The position numbers and the translations under genes were made by a program. The notes under the pieces are model-generated. The model was given only the letters and a program-made list of their open reading frames with translations, was not told where the DNA came from and ran no database searches. This document shows positions 62,648 through 64,000 of a DNA stretch of 64,000 nt, piece after piece. This DNA is from Microbacterium oxydans (lineage in GTDB: Bacteria > Actinomycetota > Actinomycetes > Actinomycetales > Microbacteriaceae): positions 282,981 to 346,980 of the forward strand of contig NZ_BJOG01000005.1 in NCBI RefSeq assembly GCF_006540085.1. The letters are read 5' to 3'. Position 1 is the stretch's first letter; each line of letters opens with the position of its first letter.

Positions 62648-62707
62648 ATACCCGGGTGGGGTACTCCTTCACGCCAACCCTATACCCTCCAGGGGTATTC
62701 CCGTCAA
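62648..62707 (-). promoter_or_regulatory. Copper-operon promoter with CsoR-like operators
   Basis: On the minus strand: -35 TTGACG (62707-62702), 17-base spacer, -10 TATAGG (62684-62679). A palindrome with perfect ATACCC/GGGTAT arms and a 5-base spacer (62682-62698) lies in the -35/-10 spacer and overlaps the -10. A second, imperfect copy (62648-62664) lies downstream of the -10. The layout is that of CsoR-type copper repressor sites. Confidence 0.8.
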
Positions 62708-62831
62708 CCGGGCGCGCTCGTCTCGCCGAGCGCGCGCATCGCCCGTCGGGGGTGATCGAAGCGTCTCGGTCACGCGGCGGGATGACAGCCTGGACCCGCT
62801 GCCGACACTCGGCGAGAAGCGAGGATCTGAC

Positions 62832-63767
62832 ATGACCGGACACCCCTCCCTGCCTTCGTGGCGCGACACTCCGACCCGCACGGACATCGAGGATTTCGTC
62901 GCCGCCGTGACCGTGGGGCCGGACGCAGTCCCGGTCGAGGAGCGGATCGCCGTGTTCGACAACGACGGGACGCTGTGGCCCGAGAAGCCCATGATCACCC
63001 AACTGCACTATGTCGTCGAGCAGTGGCGAGCCGCCGCCGAGCGCACACCCGAGCTCGCCGAGCGCCAGCCCTACCTCGCGGCCGTGAGCGGCGATTACGG
63101 CTGGCTGGGCACGGCGATCGACAAGCACTACGGTGGCGACGACTCGGATCTGACGATCATCATCCAGGCGCTCGTCGGGCTCACGCACGGGATGAGCGTC
63201 GAGGACTACGCGCGTTCGGTGGCCGAGTTCTATCGCACCGCTCAGCACCCGACATTGAAGCGCCCCTATTCCCAGACGGTCTACCAGCCCATGGTCGAGC
63301 TGCTCCGATACCTGGAGCACCACGGCTTCACCTGCTACATCGTCTCCGGCGGCGAGCGCGACTTCATGCGTCCCATGACGAAGGCGAACTACGGTATCCC
63401 TCCGGAGCGCGTGGTCGGATCGGCCTTCGGCCTGACATGGGACGATGCGGACGCGACGGTGCGGTATTCCTCCTCCCTCGCCTTCTTCGACGACGGTCCG
63501 GAGAAACCCGTCCGCATCTGGACGCGCATCGGCAGGCGCCCGCTGTTCGTCGGCGGCAACTCGAACGGCGACACCGCGATGATGGACTTCGCCCGGCGTG
63601 GGCCCCGCCCCGGATTCGCGATCCTGATCCACCACGACGACCCGTCACGCGGTGACACCCCCTATGACGCCGGCGCGGAGAAGGCCCTCGCGAGCGCCGA
63701 CGACAAGGGCTACACGGTGGTCAGTGTGAAAGACGACTGGGCGACGGTGTTCCCCGCGGCTCCCTGA
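62832..63767 (+). CDS. HAD-family phosphatase
   Basis: 311 aa. Haloacid-dehalogenase fold: motif I AVFDNDGTLWPEK (nucleophile Asp), motif II YIVSGGERDF, and motif III/IV FVGGNSNGDTAMM. The spacing with a helical cap after motif I fits the phosphoserine-phosphatase-like group. Substrate unknown. ATG at 62832, AGGA upstream. It is divergent from the copper operon and convergent with an arylsulfatase remnant, a neighbour pairing seen in other actinobacteria. Confidence 0.88.
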   Translation: MTGHPSLPSWRDTPTRTDIEDFVAAVTVGPDAVPVEERIAVFDNDGTLWPEKPMITQLHYVVEQWRAAAERTPELAERQPYLAAVSGDYGWLGTAIDKHYGGDDSDLTIIIQALVGLTHGMSVEDYARSVAEFYRTAQHPTLKRPYSQTVYQPMVELLRYLEHHGFTCYIVSGGERDFMRPMTKANYGIPPERVVGSAFGLTWDDADATVRYSSSLAFFDDGPEKPVRIWTRIGRRPLFVGGNSNGDTAMMDFARRGPRPGFAILIHHDDPSRGDTPYDAGAEKALASADDKGYTVVSVKDDWATVFPAAP

Positions 63768-63771
63768 TCAC

Positions 63772-63975
63772 TCACGACAGCATGGCCGCGGCCTCGAGCT
63801 CGAGATCGCGGTAGAGGTACCAGGGCTTGGAAGGATTCGAAGCCTGCTGATTGCGGATCATCTTCAGGGCCTGGTCGGCGAGGTCCTTCGACAGGTGGTA
63901 GCCCTGTTCCGGCGTGGCCGGCGCCTCGATGAAGTGGTTGTCCTCGACCAGGTCCGGGTACCAGTTGTTGGTCTC
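63772..63975 (-). pseudogene. Arylsulfatase fragment
   Basis: Reading leftward from the window end, the frame gives ETNNWYPDLVEDN, TPEQGYHLSKDLADQAL and NPSKPWYLY, a central segment of large actinobacterial arylsulfatases. After KPWYLY the homology stops and eleven unrelated codons lead to a stop, so the C-terminal half is missing. The upstream part runs into low-complexity sequence at 63976. It is a remnant of a sulfatase gene, truncated by deletion or misassembly. Confidence 0.7.
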
Positions 63976-64000
63976 TCTCTTTCTCTCCCCCCCCCCCCCC
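63976..64000. other. Low-complexity sequence and poly-C, probable contig-end artefact
   Basis: TCTCT-type sequence followed by 14 consecutive C. The arylsulfatase homology stops exactly where it begins. It has no counterpart in base composition anywhere else in the window. Confidence 0.75.

Overview
This 64 kb window is core chromosome from a high-GC Gram-positive actinobacterium. Gene content and order point to Microbacteriaceae, most likely Microbacterium: a mycobacterial-style site-2 protease between dxr and ispG, the lysA-hom-thrB-rho-prfA...prmC-tsaC-wecA-atp block, a long low-complexity Rho, and many leaderless TAnnnT-N6-A/GTG starts. I see no integrase, transposase, phage structural gene or CRISPR array. 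The final 25 bases or so are low-complexity sequence ending in 14 C, which looks like the ragged end of a contig.

Layout. 1-20 kb: end of an RNB ribonuclease gene; ispG with an NTF2-like and an AlaX-like gene; pcp; a tryptophan-attenuated, fused anthranilate synthase; the site-2 protease gene; a YcnI gene with a membrane-protein partner; an unusual MurE-like ligase; dxr; an FKBP lipoprotein; plsC; osmC; an asparaginase; a frameshifted FtsK/EccC-like ATPase; a PP2C phosphatase; and a proline-rich membrane protein. 20-30 kb: yaaA, then the complete F1Fo ATP synthase operon (atpB-E-F-H-A-G-D-C, read leftward) preceded by an AtpI-like gene, wecA, tsaC and prmC. 31-37 kb: cysK-cysE, a small holin-like membrane protein, and a citrate transporter divergent from a CitA/CitB-type two-component system. 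37-44 kb: prfA, rho, thrB, hom, lysA. 44-51 kb: YihY, an autoregulated-looking hydrolase-TetR-hydrolase operon, a DUF2993 lipid-binding-type protein, argS, an SGNH hydrolase and tRNA-Arg(CCG). 51-56 kb: a 57-codon leaderless ORF ending in a hairpin before nhaA, then a glutamate decarboxylase/antiporter (gadB-gadC) acid-resistance pair and a DUF1269 protein. 56-63 kb: a copper-efflux operon (copZ, a His-rich exported protein, copA, a YHS protein, copB) behind a promoter whose spacer contains a CsoR-like palindrome. 63-64 kb: a HAD phosphatase and a truncated arylsulfatase fragment.

Taken together, the window covers isoprenoid (MEP pathway), tryptophan, cysteine and aspartate-family biosynthesis, energy conversion, translation termination (prfA with its methylase prmC) and a group of pH, sodium and copper stress genes at the right end. 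The most notable signals are regulatory or structural: a textbook trp attenuator, a repeated leaderless promoter pattern, a probable CTG start for atpB, a G-run frameshift in an FtsK-like gene, and the copper promoter. I did not find a convincing wholly new system. The 57-codon leaderless ORF with its hairpin before nhaA is the least explained element.
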